A stretch of 45,434 nucleotides of DNA from CAZIWX01 sp964543125. GTDB taxonomy: Bacteria; Fidelibacterota; UBA8477. The stretch spans positions 1 through 45,434 of the forward strand of contig CAZIWX010000009.1 in NCBI GenBank assembly GCA_964543125.1, in the 5' to 3' direction. The notes beneath the pieces are model-generated. The model saw nothing but the letters and a program-made list of their open reading frames with translations, was not told where the DNA came from and searched no databases. The translations under genes were made by a program, and so were the position numbers. Positions 8,229 through 16,410 of this stretch are shown piece after piece (positions within the stretch are counted from its first letter, which is position 1; each line of letters opens with the position of its first letter).

Positions 8229-10016
8229 TTGCCGCGAGTTCTCGGTATTAGAGCCATGATCCATAATCAACTATTGACGTTGTTTCAGGATGTTCAGGGA
8301 GGTGAAAAGATACGCCCGAGACTTTTGGGAAACCGGAGAATATCCGGTTGGTTGATTATTGGAGCAATTGGCCTGTTTGGCCTGATGGCGGCTACGCGCC
8401 TGACTGCCCAGGATAATCAAAATTGTCTGAGTTGTCACAAGTACCCGCTGTTTGCCCGAATTGCCGATGATAGTACTTTTCATAATTATTATGTTGATCC
8501 GGAAATGTATGCCAACTCGGTGCACAGTGTGGTCGCCTGCACCGATTGCCATTCGGATGTAGTGAATATTCCCCACGATCCGACTCCGAAGCCGGTCAAT
8601 TGCAATCAGGCGTGTCATACCTTGGATCCCTTTACGCAGCGGCCCTTCAGTCATAGTGGTGTTTTTGAACAGTGGCAAGCCTCGATTCACGGTCCCAAGG
8701 GTGACGAAAAAGACGCTCGCCGCCCCAATTGTAAAAGTTGTCATGTCAATCCGCTGCAACTCCTGCCGGTTAGTCACGAATTCAAACAACTCTCGAAAAA
8801 TTGTGTCAAATGCCATGCCGCGGGCGATATCACGCATGCCGTTAAACACATTGATTTCAATATAAACCCGCGCCGCTATTGGACCCAGGAACGGCGGTTG
8901 GTCGTCTGTGCGTCCTGCCATACGGATGCCTCTATTCTGGGTGACAAAACCATAATTTTCCACGATGATGTGGTTTCGACCTTTCTGAAATCATTCCACG
9001 GCGTCGGTTTTGCCTTTGGTGACAAAAAAACGCCGGTCTGTTCCGATTGTCACGGGTACCACAACGTTTTTCCCCGGAAAGATGTTCGATCCACGATCAA
9101 CGTTGCCAACTTGCGGAATACCTGTGCCGGTTCCGGGTGTCATGAAAATGCCTCCCCGAATTTTATCCAGGGCTCCATGCACTTGCGGTATGAAGGCTGG
9201 CAGGCCGAGACTCTGAAATGGGTGCGTAATATCTGGACTACACTGATCTTCATGGTCATTGGTTTCATGCTCTTTCACAATGCCCTCGATTTTATCCGCA
9301 CGAAAGTTTTATTGCACAAACAGGGCTATCCACCACCGGCCCGTGCGCAAAAACGGTATCTGCGGATGTCCCAAGTGGATCGTATCAGCCATGTTGTCAT
9401 GTTCATGTCATTTACCGGCCTGGCCTTGACCGGCGCCATGTTATGGGTACCGGCAAAAGGACTTCACTGGGTTCCGGCGTGGATGCATTTTGTGGAACTT
9501 CGGTTCTGGGGTCATCGTTTTTTTGCTTTGATCCTGATTATTATTAGTCTTTACCATATCGGTTATGCGCTGTTCACGCGGCGCGGACGCTTACTCCTGC
9601 GTGAATTGATACCCGGCCCCAAAGATTTGAAACATATATACCAAAATCTAATATTCATGGTCGGGTTACGAAAAGAGCCGCCCAGAATGCCCTGGTTCAA
9701 TTACGCGGAAAAAATGGAATACTGGGCTTTTGCCTGGGGCAGCTTTGTGATGACCTTTACCGGCGGGGTTATGTTACTGGAAAAATATGGGCCGAAATTT
9801 TGGGTGGACGTGGCTCGGATTATTCACTCACTGGAAGCCATTTTAGCCGTTCTGGCCATTGTGGTATGGCATTTCTACCTGGTCCACTGGCGGCCGGGCA
9901 AATGGCCCATGAGCAATGTCTGGATCACCGGCGATCTGCCGGAATGGGATATGAAGGAAGAACATGGCGCAGCTTGGGAAAAGTTGAATCACGGAAGTGG
10001 AGCGGAAGATGCGTAA
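8229..10016 (+). CDS. fusion of 8-haem cytochrome c and membrane cytochrome b561-like domain
   Basis: The 595-residue protein begins with a signal/anchor helix (about residues 39-58). Eight haem c motifs lie between residues 66 and 305: six CXXCH, one CX3CH (CNQACH) and one CX4CH (CAGSGCH). From about residue 333 to 560 there are five hydrophobic helices with His residues placed as b-haem ligands (HNALDF, HVVMF, GHRFF, YHIGY, IIHSLEA, WHFYLVHW), as in formate dehydrogenase gamma and cytochrome b561 proteins. Such c-b fusions are inner-membrane quinol:cytochrome oxidoreductases, comparable to Geobacter Cbc proteins. AGGA lies 8 bases before TTG 8229; ATG 8256 is the alternative start. The triheme gene overlaps its end. 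Its b domain is homologous to the separate protein at 20172-21017. Confidence 0.88.
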   Translation: MPRVLGIRAMIHNQLLTLFQDVQGGEKIRPRLLGNRRISGWLIIGAIGLFGLMAATRLTAQDNQNCLSCHKYPLFARIADDSTFHNYYVDPEMYANSVHSVVACTDCHSDVVNIPHDPTPKPVNCNQACHTLDPFTQRPFSHSGVFEQWQASIHGPKGDEKDARRPNCKSCHVNPLQLLPVSHEFKQLSKNCVKCHAAGDITHAVKHIDFNINPRRYWTQERRLVVCASCHTDASILGDKTIIFHDDVVSTFLKSFHGVGFAFGDKKTPVCSDCHGYHNVFPRKDVRSTINVANLRNTCAGSGCHENASPNFIQGSMHLRYEGWQAETLKWVRNIWTTLIFMVIGFMLFHNALDFIRTKVLLHKQGYPPPARAQKRYLRMSQVDRISHVVMFMSFTGLALTGAMLWVPAKGLHWVPAWMHFVELRFWGHRFFALILIIISLYHIGYALFTRRGRLLLRELIPGPKDLKHIYQNLIFMVGLRKEPPRMPWFNYAEKMEYWAFAWGSFVMTFTGGVMLLEKYGPKFWVDVARIIHSLEAILAVLAIVVWHFYLVHWRPGKWPMSNVWITGDLPEWDMKEEHGAAWEKLNHGSGAEDA

Positions 10017-10785
10017 GCGTTATCGTGGGCTCGGTTATTTATTCTTCCTGCTCATTATGCTTACGGCCGGTATTATGGCTTATAGTTTTTATCAGCGCCT
10101 AACGAATCCGAAAACCCGGCCGGCGGAATTGCTGGTACCCAAGGCGATGGAGGATACAACCCGGCTGAAAGCCGATCCGGCGTATGTGATGGAAGCGATC
10201 CCCAACGATTTCAAGGCCCGGCATAAGAATTTTCATTATTACCCGGGCATTGAAATGGTGGCCAAACAAAATCGGTCCGCGTGTTTATTGTGTCACACCG
10301 TATTGCCCCATAACAAGAATATCCGCAACCGGGCTTTTCTCAATCTCCATTCGGGATATGTGGCGTGCACTACCTGTCATTTGGCCGATTCCACTAATAC
10401 AACCTTCGAGTGGCTGGATACTGAGACCGGTCAGCGGGTCACGGATGTGGAGCGGCCGGAGACCCGTTGGGAACATGTGGGAAAATATCAATTGGTCCCT
10501 GTCCGGGCGGGTAAAATTATTTATGTTGCCCAGGATGATCCGGAACTTGTTAAGAAAATAGCCGGGGGTGCGCTCACCGACGAAGTCCGGAAAAAGGCGT
10601 TACGGCGGGAAGTGGAGGCTGGTATGATGATGCCCGGCCGAATGTGTAACCGGTGCCATATTCCCAACGGCTATATAAATTTTATCGAGGCGGGCTATTC
10701 ATCCGAACGCGCCTCTGAACTGGAGTCCTTGAGTATCCCATCCGTATTTGAGAATTATGAAAATTTCTATATGCCCACGAAATAA
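10009..10785 (+). CDS. membrane-anchored trihaem cytochrome c
   Basis: This ~258-residue protein has one N-terminal transmembrane helix (GYLFFLLIMLTAGIMAYSF) and then a periplasmic domain with three CXXCH motifs (CLLCH, CTTCH, CNRCH). A long segment free of haem motifs lies between the second and third. ATG 10009 overlaps the upstream stop by 8 bases and has GGAG about 6 bases before it; GTG 9997 is an in-frame alternative. The close overlap implies translation coupled to the c-b fusion protein, so it is probably the periplasmic partner that takes electrons from it. It is not a NapC/NrfH protein, since it lacks four haems in that spacing. No specific family is recognised. Confidence 0.82.
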   Translation: MRKRYRGLGYLFFLLIMLTAGIMAYSFYQRLTNPKTRPAELLVPKAMEDTTRLKADPAYVMEAIPNDFKARHKNFHYYPGIEMVAKQNRSACLLCHTVLPHNKNIRNRAFLNLHSGYVACTTCHLADSTNTTFEWLDTETGQRVTDVERPETRWEHVGKYQLVPVRAGKIIYVAQDDPELVKKIAGGALTDEVRKKALRREVEAGMMMPGRMCNRCHIPNGYINFIEAGYSSERASELESLSIPSVFENYENFYMPTK

Positions 10786-11650
10786 AATGATCCGGTGGCT
10801 GATCCTGGCGATTTTCCTGTTAAGCGGTCAAGTTTTTGCCGCCCTGTTGCAGGGGACGGTTGTGCGTACTTTAACGGATAATCTGGCGTTCCCTACCGAT
10901 GTGGCGGTGCTTTCCGATGGCCGAATTCTGGTAGTCGACGGGGTCCATCAGGATGTAGTAATTTTCGATGCTAACCAAACTCCAGCCTATCTCACGAACC
11001 GCGAATTCAAGCGCCCGCTGGGTATTTATGTTGATTCAAGCGATCAGATTTACATCACTGACACCCGCGCGAAAGCGGTGTTTATTTTCGATAAAGATTT
11101 CAGTCTCCGGACCAAAATCGCGTTAGCGCCGGATATCGATCCCACGGATGTGGTAGCGGTGGGGAATGATATCCTGTATGTAGTAAATAACGATGGACAC
11201 CAGGTGGTCAAACTGGATCGCTCCGGTAAGGAGCTGGCACGACTAGGCAGTGAAGGACGCCATCGGGGCCAATTCAAGTATCCGGCCACCATCACCGTGG
11301 ATAGTGCTAAAAATCTCTATATCGTGGACATTTTTAATGGCCGAGTACAGATGGTAAGCAAAGATGACCGGTTTTTAGGCCAGTATGGTGAATGGGGTGT
11401 GACGACCGGTCAGCTTTTTCGGCCGAAGGGGGTTGCAGTTGGTTCGGATGGCCGGGTGTTTGTCAGCGACAGTTATCTAGGGGTGATCCAGGTTTTTTAT
11501 TCCGGCCGGAGATCGCCTGAAGTATTATTGGATAAAGATTTTAAGATAATCCATCTTCAGAACCCAACCGGCCTGTGGTTGGATAGAAACGGCATTTTAT
11601 GGGTGGTGGAAAGCGCCAAAAATCGGGTGTTGGGATTTCGGATTAAGTAG
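10757..11650 (+). CDS. exported NHL-repeat six-bladed beta-propeller protein
   Basis: The protein has a signal peptide (IRWLILAIFLLSGQVFA) and about six NHL-type repeats. Each has a hydrophobic strand, a D/SxDGxIxVxD turn and a VxxFD end: FPTDVAVLSDGRILVVDG, RPLGIYVDSSDQIYITDT, RPKGVAVGSDGRVFVSDS, NPTGLWLDRNGILWVVES and two others. There are no haem motifs and no lipobox. Start choice is uncertain: TTG 10748, ATG 10757 and ATG 10787 all give a signal peptide, and 10787 couples with the upstream stop. NHL propellers bind proteins or nucleic acids. Here, between cytochrome genes, a scaffold or docking role in the periplasm or at the surface is inferred. A second NHL gene lies two genes downstream. 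Confidence 0.85.
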   Translation: MKISICPRNKMIRWLILAIFLLSGQVFAALLQGTVVRTLTDNLAFPTDVAVLSDGRILVVDGVHQDVVIFDANQTPAYLTNREFKRPLGIYVDSSDQIYITDTRAKAVFIFDKDFSLRTKIALAPDIDPTDVVAVGNDILYVVNNDGHQVVKLDRSGKELARLGSEGRHRGQFKYPATITVDSAKNLYIVDIFNGRVQMVSKDDRFLGQYGEWGVTTGQLFRPKGVAVGSDGRVFVSDSYLGVIQVFYSGRRSPEVLLDKDFKIIHLQNPTGLWLDRNGILWVVESAKNRVLGFRIK

Positions 11651-13741
11651 ATGAGCATGACCCGCCGCACCATTATGAGCCTGCTGTTCCTGTTGGGGAT
11701 TACTCCGTTGATTTGGGGTCAGAAATTCCTGACCATGCAGCGCCGGGCGCCGGAGGATTGTTCCACCTGCCATGTTACCTGGCATCCCACCGGTAAAGGG
11801 CAGGAAACCCTGATTCCACGTGTGAACACCAATATTATTATCGATGGAAAATCCTCCATGGTGAGCTCCGAGGCCATGTGTTTATCGTGTCATGACGGCT
11901 ATGTGGCCGATTCACGGGAAGTCTTCCGGTCGGGGAATCATCATGGCAATATGAAACCCGGTAAAATCAAAGTGAAGGATCTGCCACTAAATAGCGCGGG
12001 CGAAATTTACTGCGGCACTTGTCATTCGGTTCATGCCCTGCCACCAGCGCGGCCGGACAGTTTTGCCCCTTTCATGCGGGTTGCGACCCAAGCATCTCAA
12101 CTGTGTTTGAAATGTCATGCGGATCACACCACACCCGCCATCAATCATCCGATTCATGCGGTGCAAACGGCTGCCAACCGAATGCCGGAAGGAACTTTCT
12201 GGGGAACAAACAACCAAGTCGAGTGCATGACCTGTCATCCCATCCATGGTGCAAAAAAAGTCCGGCTGGTAGAAGGGAAGAATCGTACCGCCCTGTGTTC
12301 AGCGTGTCACGCCAGGCAATTTGCAATTTCGCTCACGGATCATGATCTGACTGTCTCTCATCCCAACCAAAAAACGGTCAACGGTTTAACTTTCAAGGAA
12401 CAGGATATTTGCGCTTCCTGCCATGTGACCCATGGCGGCGCCGGCAAATTTATGTGGGCGCTCCCTATTCAGAGCACCCGATCGCTTAACGCTTATTGCC
12501 TGGAATGCCATTCCACTACCGGGTTGGCCCAAGCCAAAACCTTTGTCCATGCGGGCCATCCGGTGGCAGGGCAAACTTTCACCGAAAACATTCCAACTTT
12601 GGCAATTCAGGCGGGGGACGAGCTACGCTGCGTATCGTGTCATGATCCCCACCGGTGGGAACATCAGGGCAAACGCAATCTCACCGCGGCGAATGAAGAA
12701 GGTTCGGAAATCACATCCTTCCTGCGCTTGCCGGATGATAATCAGGGAACCTTGTGCATCACCTGCCATCCACGGGAAAAAACCATTATCGTTTCCGACC
12801 ATAGCGTGAACCGCGATGGATTTAAGACTTATTTTAAGGAAGTGGGCGAAACACGCGGTCAATGTTCTGTTTGTCATGCGACACATAAAGCTGATTTTGC
12901 CTTGGCTGCATCCGCGGCTAATCCTGATCCCGTGGCGAATTTGTGTCAGGCGTGTCATAACGATCAACGCTCACCCACCAGTGTGGGGCATGCCGACCAT
13001 CCCCTGGCGACGGTGTTCAAGTCGTCCACAAACCTACCGGGTCGTTTGGTTGGGAAAACCAAGGTCATGAGCTGCAACACCTGTCACGATCCGCATAAAT
13101 GGGGTGCGCTCAAGACACAATCGGCGACAGCTAATCTGCCGGGCAGTGATGAAAATTCCTTCCTGCGCACGGCCAACTTTCCGGAACCGGGATTGTGCCT
13201 GGATTGTCACGCCGAACAAAAGACCGTTTTACTCACCGATCATGACCTGACGGAACCCGGTAAAAACGCCTGCTCCATGTGTCACACACCGCATAATGCC
13301 GCGGCCCGGGCGGGTATTTTGGCAAGGTGGACAGTAGATGTGCCGGGTGAAACCTACAATCAGAAATTATGTTTTTCATGTCACCGTTCGGATGGCTTGG
13401 CAGCCGCAAAAGTACCAACCGCCTATGAGCATCCGCGCCAGTACGCAATCGTCACCACCGCGGCGCGTAAATTGGGTTCCTGGATTGATTTTCCGCTGTT
13501 TACCGCAACCGGGCCGGCCGATACCGTGGGCTATATTGACTGTTTTACCTGCCATAATCCGCATAAATGGTCGTATCGTAAGGAGTTGCAAATTCCCAAA
13601 ACCGATAATGACGAAGGCACCCGGTTGACCTCATTTTTACGTGAACCGAGTGCCAAGACCCTGTGTGCTGATTGCCATGGGGAAAATGCCCTTTGGAAAT
13701 ACAATTATTTTCATGATCCGATTAAGCGGAAAAGGTATTAG
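11651..13741 (+). CDS. 18-haem c-type cytochrome built from repeated modules
   Basis: This 696-residue exported protein (signal peptide ends near WGQ, residue 24) has 18 canonical CXXCH motifs spread from residue 37 to the C-terminus. A module recurs about four times: CxxCHDPHKW, an acidic SFLR segment, a second CxxCH, a TDHDLT-like segment and a third CxxCH ending in TPH or VTH. Clear copies are CVSCHDPHRW..., CNTCHDPHKW... and CFTCHNPHKW..., with an earlier variant at CMTCHPIHG. These are doubled-CXXCH type repeats, so the protein grew by tandem duplication. The ATG directly follows the upstream NHL stop codon, so the genes are translationally coupled. With no membrane helix or lipobox, it is periplasmic or secreted. 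A haem-wire function is inference. Confidence 0.9.
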   Translation: MSMTRRTIMSLLFLLGITPLIWGQKFLTMQRRAPEDCSTCHVTWHPTGKGQETLIPRVNTNIIIDGKSSMVSSEAMCLSCHDGYVADSREVFRSGNHHGNMKPGKIKVKDLPLNSAGEIYCGTCHSVHALPPARPDSFAPFMRVATQASQLCLKCHADHTTPAINHPIHAVQTAANRMPEGTFWGTNNQVECMTCHPIHGAKKVRLVEGKNRTALCSACHARQFAISLTDHDLTVSHPNQKTVNGLTFKEQDICASCHVTHGGAGKFMWALPIQSTRSLNAYCLECHSTTGLAQAKTFVHAGHPVAGQTFTENIPTLAIQAGDELRCVSCHDPHRWEHQGKRNLTAANEEGSEITSFLRLPDDNQGTLCITCHPREKTIIVSDHSVNRDGFKTYFKEVGETRGQCSVCHATHKADFALAASAANPDPVANLCQACHNDQRSPTSVGHADHPLATVFKSSTNLPGRLVGKTKVMSCNTCHDPHKWGALKTQSATANLPGSDENSFLRTANFPEPGLCLDCHAEQKTVLLTDHDLTEPGKNACSMCHTPHNAAARAGILARWTVDVPGETYNQKLCFSCHRSDGLAAAKVPTAYEHPRQYAIVTTAARKLGSWIDFPLFTATGPADTVGYIDCFTCHNPHKWSYRKELQIPKTDNDEGTRLTSFLREPSAKTLCADCHGENALWKYNYFHDPIKRKRY

Positions 13742-13752
13742 GAGAAGTGAAT

Positions 13753-14787
13753 ATGCCTAACCTGAGTACACGCCGAAAGTCAAAAGACCTTGTGTCGCAC
13801 TGGCTTGCCTGGGCTGTGTTCCTCGCCTTATTGGCCGGTTGCAGCCATCAGCGGCCGGTTACTAAATTGCAATTTCCGGAAGGCGAAAATTATCCCTTCC
13901 TGGCATTGGAAAAAGTGTACACTGGTAAAATCGAGGGGGCGGGGAATTGGACCTCTAAAATCAAAACACTCCTGGCCGGTGATTGTCCAAAAATTTCGCT
14001 GCATCGGCCCGCGGCGGTGGCAATTGATTCGTTGGACCGGGTTTATGTGGTAGATGCCGAGCTGGGGCGGGTTTTGCGTTTCAAGGGCCTCCGGGCGGAT
14101 TGTGATGAAGTAACTGCTTTTGGTAGTAAAGTATTGAAAGCGCCAACAGGGATTGCCCTTTCAGCGAACGCCATTTTTGTTTCGGACGCCGGTCGTCATT
14201 TGGTCCAGGTGTTCGATTATGATCTGAATCCGGCGCGAACCATTGAACAGGCCGAATTTGTGCGTCCGGGGCAGATTAAATTTGACTCGGTGACGCACCG
14301 CCTGTTGGTGGTTGATCCGCCAGCCCATCAGGTTTTTATTTTTCACCCCACCGGTGAATTTATCGCCGCGCTGGGAGGGTTGGGTACCGCACCAACTCAA
14401 TTTCATTTTCCCGTAGCGGTGGAAACCGATTCCTCCGGCCAGATATTTGTATTAGATGGTCTGAACCGGAAAGTGAAGCGATTCTCCCCGGAACTGGCCT
14501 TTTTATCCAGCTTTGGGGTTTACGATCGCACGCCCGGTTCGTTTGGATTTCCCAAAGGGATTGCCATTTCGTCGGACGGATTTATTTTTGTGTCCGATGC
14601 CGCGTTTGGCAATATCCAAATTTTTAATCAGCAGGGCGCCTTATTGTATTTCTTCGGACAAACAGGTTGGCAACAGGGTGAGTTCCTGCTTCCTACCGCC
14701 ATACGGTTCGATCGGCGGGATCGGCTCTTTGTGGTGGATCAGTACAACAACCGTATTCAGGTGTTTCAGTATTATGCGCAGCCTTGA
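13753..14787 (+). CDS. NHL-repeat beta-propeller lipoprotein
   Basis: The protein has a basic N-terminus, a hydrophobic stretch and a classical lipobox LLAGC (Cys30). About six NHL blades follow, such as HRPAAVAIDSLDRVYVVDA, APTGIALSANAIFVSDA, FPVAVETDSSGQIFVLDG, FPKGIAISSDGFIFVSDA and LPTAIRFDRRDRLFVVDQ. AGGAGAAG precedes ATG 13753 at good spacing, preferred over GTG 13747. It is 11 bases after the 18-haem cytochrome and overlaps the outer-membrane barrel gene. Lipid anchoring plus position argues for an outer-membrane component, possibly holding a cytochrome at the barrel. Its two Cys residues in the first blades could form a disulfide. Paralogous in architecture to the exported NHL protein at 10757, which has no lipobox. 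Confidence 0.87.
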   Translation: MPNLSTRRKSKDLVSHWLAWAVFLALLAGCSHQRPVTKLQFPEGENYPFLALEKVYTGKIEGAGNWTSKIKTLLAGDCPKISLHRPAAVAIDSLDRVYVVDAELGRVLRFKGLRADCDEVTAFGSKVLKAPTGIALSANAIFVSDAGRHLVQVFDYDLNPARTIEQAEFVRPGQIKFDSVTHRLLVVDPPAHQVFIFHPTGEFIAALGGLGTAPTQFHFPVAVETDSSGQIFVLDGLNRKVKRFSPELAFLSSFGVYDRTPGSFGFPKGIAISSDGFIFVSDAAFGNIQIFNQQGALLYFFGQTGWQQGEFLLPTAIRFDRRDRLFVVDQYNNRIQVFQYYAQP

Positions 14788-16390
14788 TCAACTCGGATTA
14801 CGACGCATGCTTCTGGTGTGCGTGGGTATCGTGACCGTTTTTGGCCAGCAATGGCAACCGGCCGGATCGCTGGAAGGGCGAATGGGTTATATTCGAGATA
14901 CTTCCCGGACCGCCGGGGACTACTATGTTCATCTTGAGCGGCTTCAGTGGGGCTTAGCCGGATCGCTCAGCGAAAAATTGAATTGGAGCTGGGAAATGAC
15001 CGCCGGCGGAATCCTCCAGGGCGCTTCGGCTTATAGCAGGACCGCCCTGTCTCCGGAATATCATCTGCAAAGTCAACTTCGTCCATTTAAGCCGATTTCC
15101 CTCTCCCTGTTCAGTTATTATCAGGTTACCGATCCGGTGCGATTCATGGTGGATTCGCTGGTGCGAACCGAGTGGGTGAATGGATTACGCCTGGATACCC
15201 AACTGCCCGGTCACATGCGGCTGGGAATCGGTATCGGGTACCGCACCCAACAGCAAGACACGCTGGAGACCGCCCGCCAATTCATAGAGGCTCAACTTGA
15301 AAAGCGCTTGTTGGGGCTCAATTTTCGTCTGATCGGTGAGCGGGACGATTGGCAAAAACAGCGACTCGGCGGCAATCCCGATTTTCGCCAGCGAGTAGGC
15401 ATCAGTTGGCACGGCGAACCATTGCGGGGATTGTATTGGACGGCCAGCAATACCTGGTACGAACAGGGTTTAACCACCTATTGGCGGGCATTTCAGGAGG
15501 CTAGTTATCGTCATAATCGATCGGAGGTACGGGGCAATTACAGCTATGGAGACTACGAGTATGGGACCGCTCCGTTGTTAATCCGGAAATACACCGCGTC
15601 CTATCGTTTTCGGCTCAAACCGGGATTCGAGCTGGAAGCAATCGTGCGGGGCAGTAAAACCACTAAGTCCGACTCGCTTACCCTGTTCCACTGGCGAGCT
15701 TACCAGGTTGGGTTGAATTGGCAACTGGGGCGAACCTCGTTTGCCCGCGGTTTGGTCCGCACGGGTTATAAAGAATCATATAATTACGGCCCGGGTTGGG
15801 CGTCGGAATTTTTGGTGGAAGAAGGCTTTGATCTTATACGGTCAGCTAATCTGGCCTGGAATGTAAAGGACATTTTCGAAGGTGAAATATTTAACGCCAC
15901 GGATCCGCTGACCGAGAATTTTCTGTACGACGTGGAGCATCAACTGCAGGCAACGGCTTTAATTTTCCCGCGCCGGCGTTTTCAGTTTGGTGACCGGCTG
16001 CAGCTTAAAAACCATCTGGGCGTGGATTTGCAATTCGCGGAGGATACTCTTCGCAACGCCGTAACAAATGAAATTTTTATCAAGCTGCTTCAACAGCGGT
16101 TACAGGTTTCGATATCATATTTCGACATCTGGCATTTGACGGATTCGGATCTGGAACAGCGGGTTAATACCCGGGCAACCATGCCGTTGAACCGGTTTAT
16201 TAGCTTAAATGTATTGGGACTCTACCGGTTCAACGCTGTCATTTACCCGGATTATTTATGGCTCAGCACCTTCTTAAAATTCAATTTCGGGAAATTTGAT
16301 TATGTTTTGGATTTTCAGTTCCGGGGCCTGCCTGAAGATTTTGGAAATCAAAATACACGGGTTTGGATGCGCTTTATGAGGCGATTCTAA
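14774..16390 (+). CDS. outer-membrane beta-barrel protein, candidate porin of a porin-cytochrome conduit
   Basis: From ATG 14774 (14-base overlap with the NHL lipoprotein gene) the product is about 538 residues. It has an N-terminal signal (RRMLLVCVGIVTVFGQ), then alternating-hydrophobicity strands rich in Tyr, Trp and Arg, and ends in Phe (MRFMRRF). A C-terminal Phe is typical of BAM-inserted barrels. It has essentially no Cys and no haem motif, and no recognisable TonB box or plug. The frame is open further upstream to 14513, but that part is antisense-frame noise within the NHL gene. Its location between cytochrome genes mirrors porin-cytochrome systems (MtrB, Geobacter Omb/Ext porins). 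It lacks the MtrB N-terminal CXXC. The porin role is inference; no sequence family was recognised. Confidence 0.75.
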   Translation: MRSLDQLGLRRMLLVCVGIVTVFGQQWQPAGSLEGRMGYIRDTSRTAGDYYVHLERLQWGLAGSLSEKLNWSWEMTAGGILQGASAYSRTALSPEYHLQSQLRPFKPISLSLFSYYQVTDPVRFMVDSLVRTEWVNGLRLDTQLPGHMRLGIGIGYRTQQQDTLETARQFIEAQLEKRLLGLNFRLIGERDDWQKQRLGGNPDFRQRVGISWHGEPLRGLYWTASNTWYEQGLTTYWRAFQEASYRHNRSEVRGNYSYGDYEYGTAPLLIRKYTASYRFRLKPGFELEAIVRGSKTTKSDSLTLFHWRAYQVGLNWQLGRTSFARGLVRTGYKESYNYGPGWASEFLVEEGFDLIRSANLAWNVKDIFEGEIFNATDPLTENFLYDVEHQLQATALIFPRRRFQFGDRLQLKNHLGVDLQFAEDTLRNAVTNEIFIKLLQQRLQVSISYFDIWHLTDSDLEQRVNTRATMPLNRFISLNVLGLYRFNAVIYPDYLWLSTFLKFNFGKFDYVLDFQFRGLPEDFGNQNTRVWMRFMRRF

Positions 16391-16410
16391 TGCAGCTGTG
16401 TGGAAGGAAT

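Noticed and set aside
14513..14773. Upstream extension of the barrel protein
   Set aside because: This part overlaps the NHL lipoprotein in another frame; the signal peptide begins only after ATG 14774.
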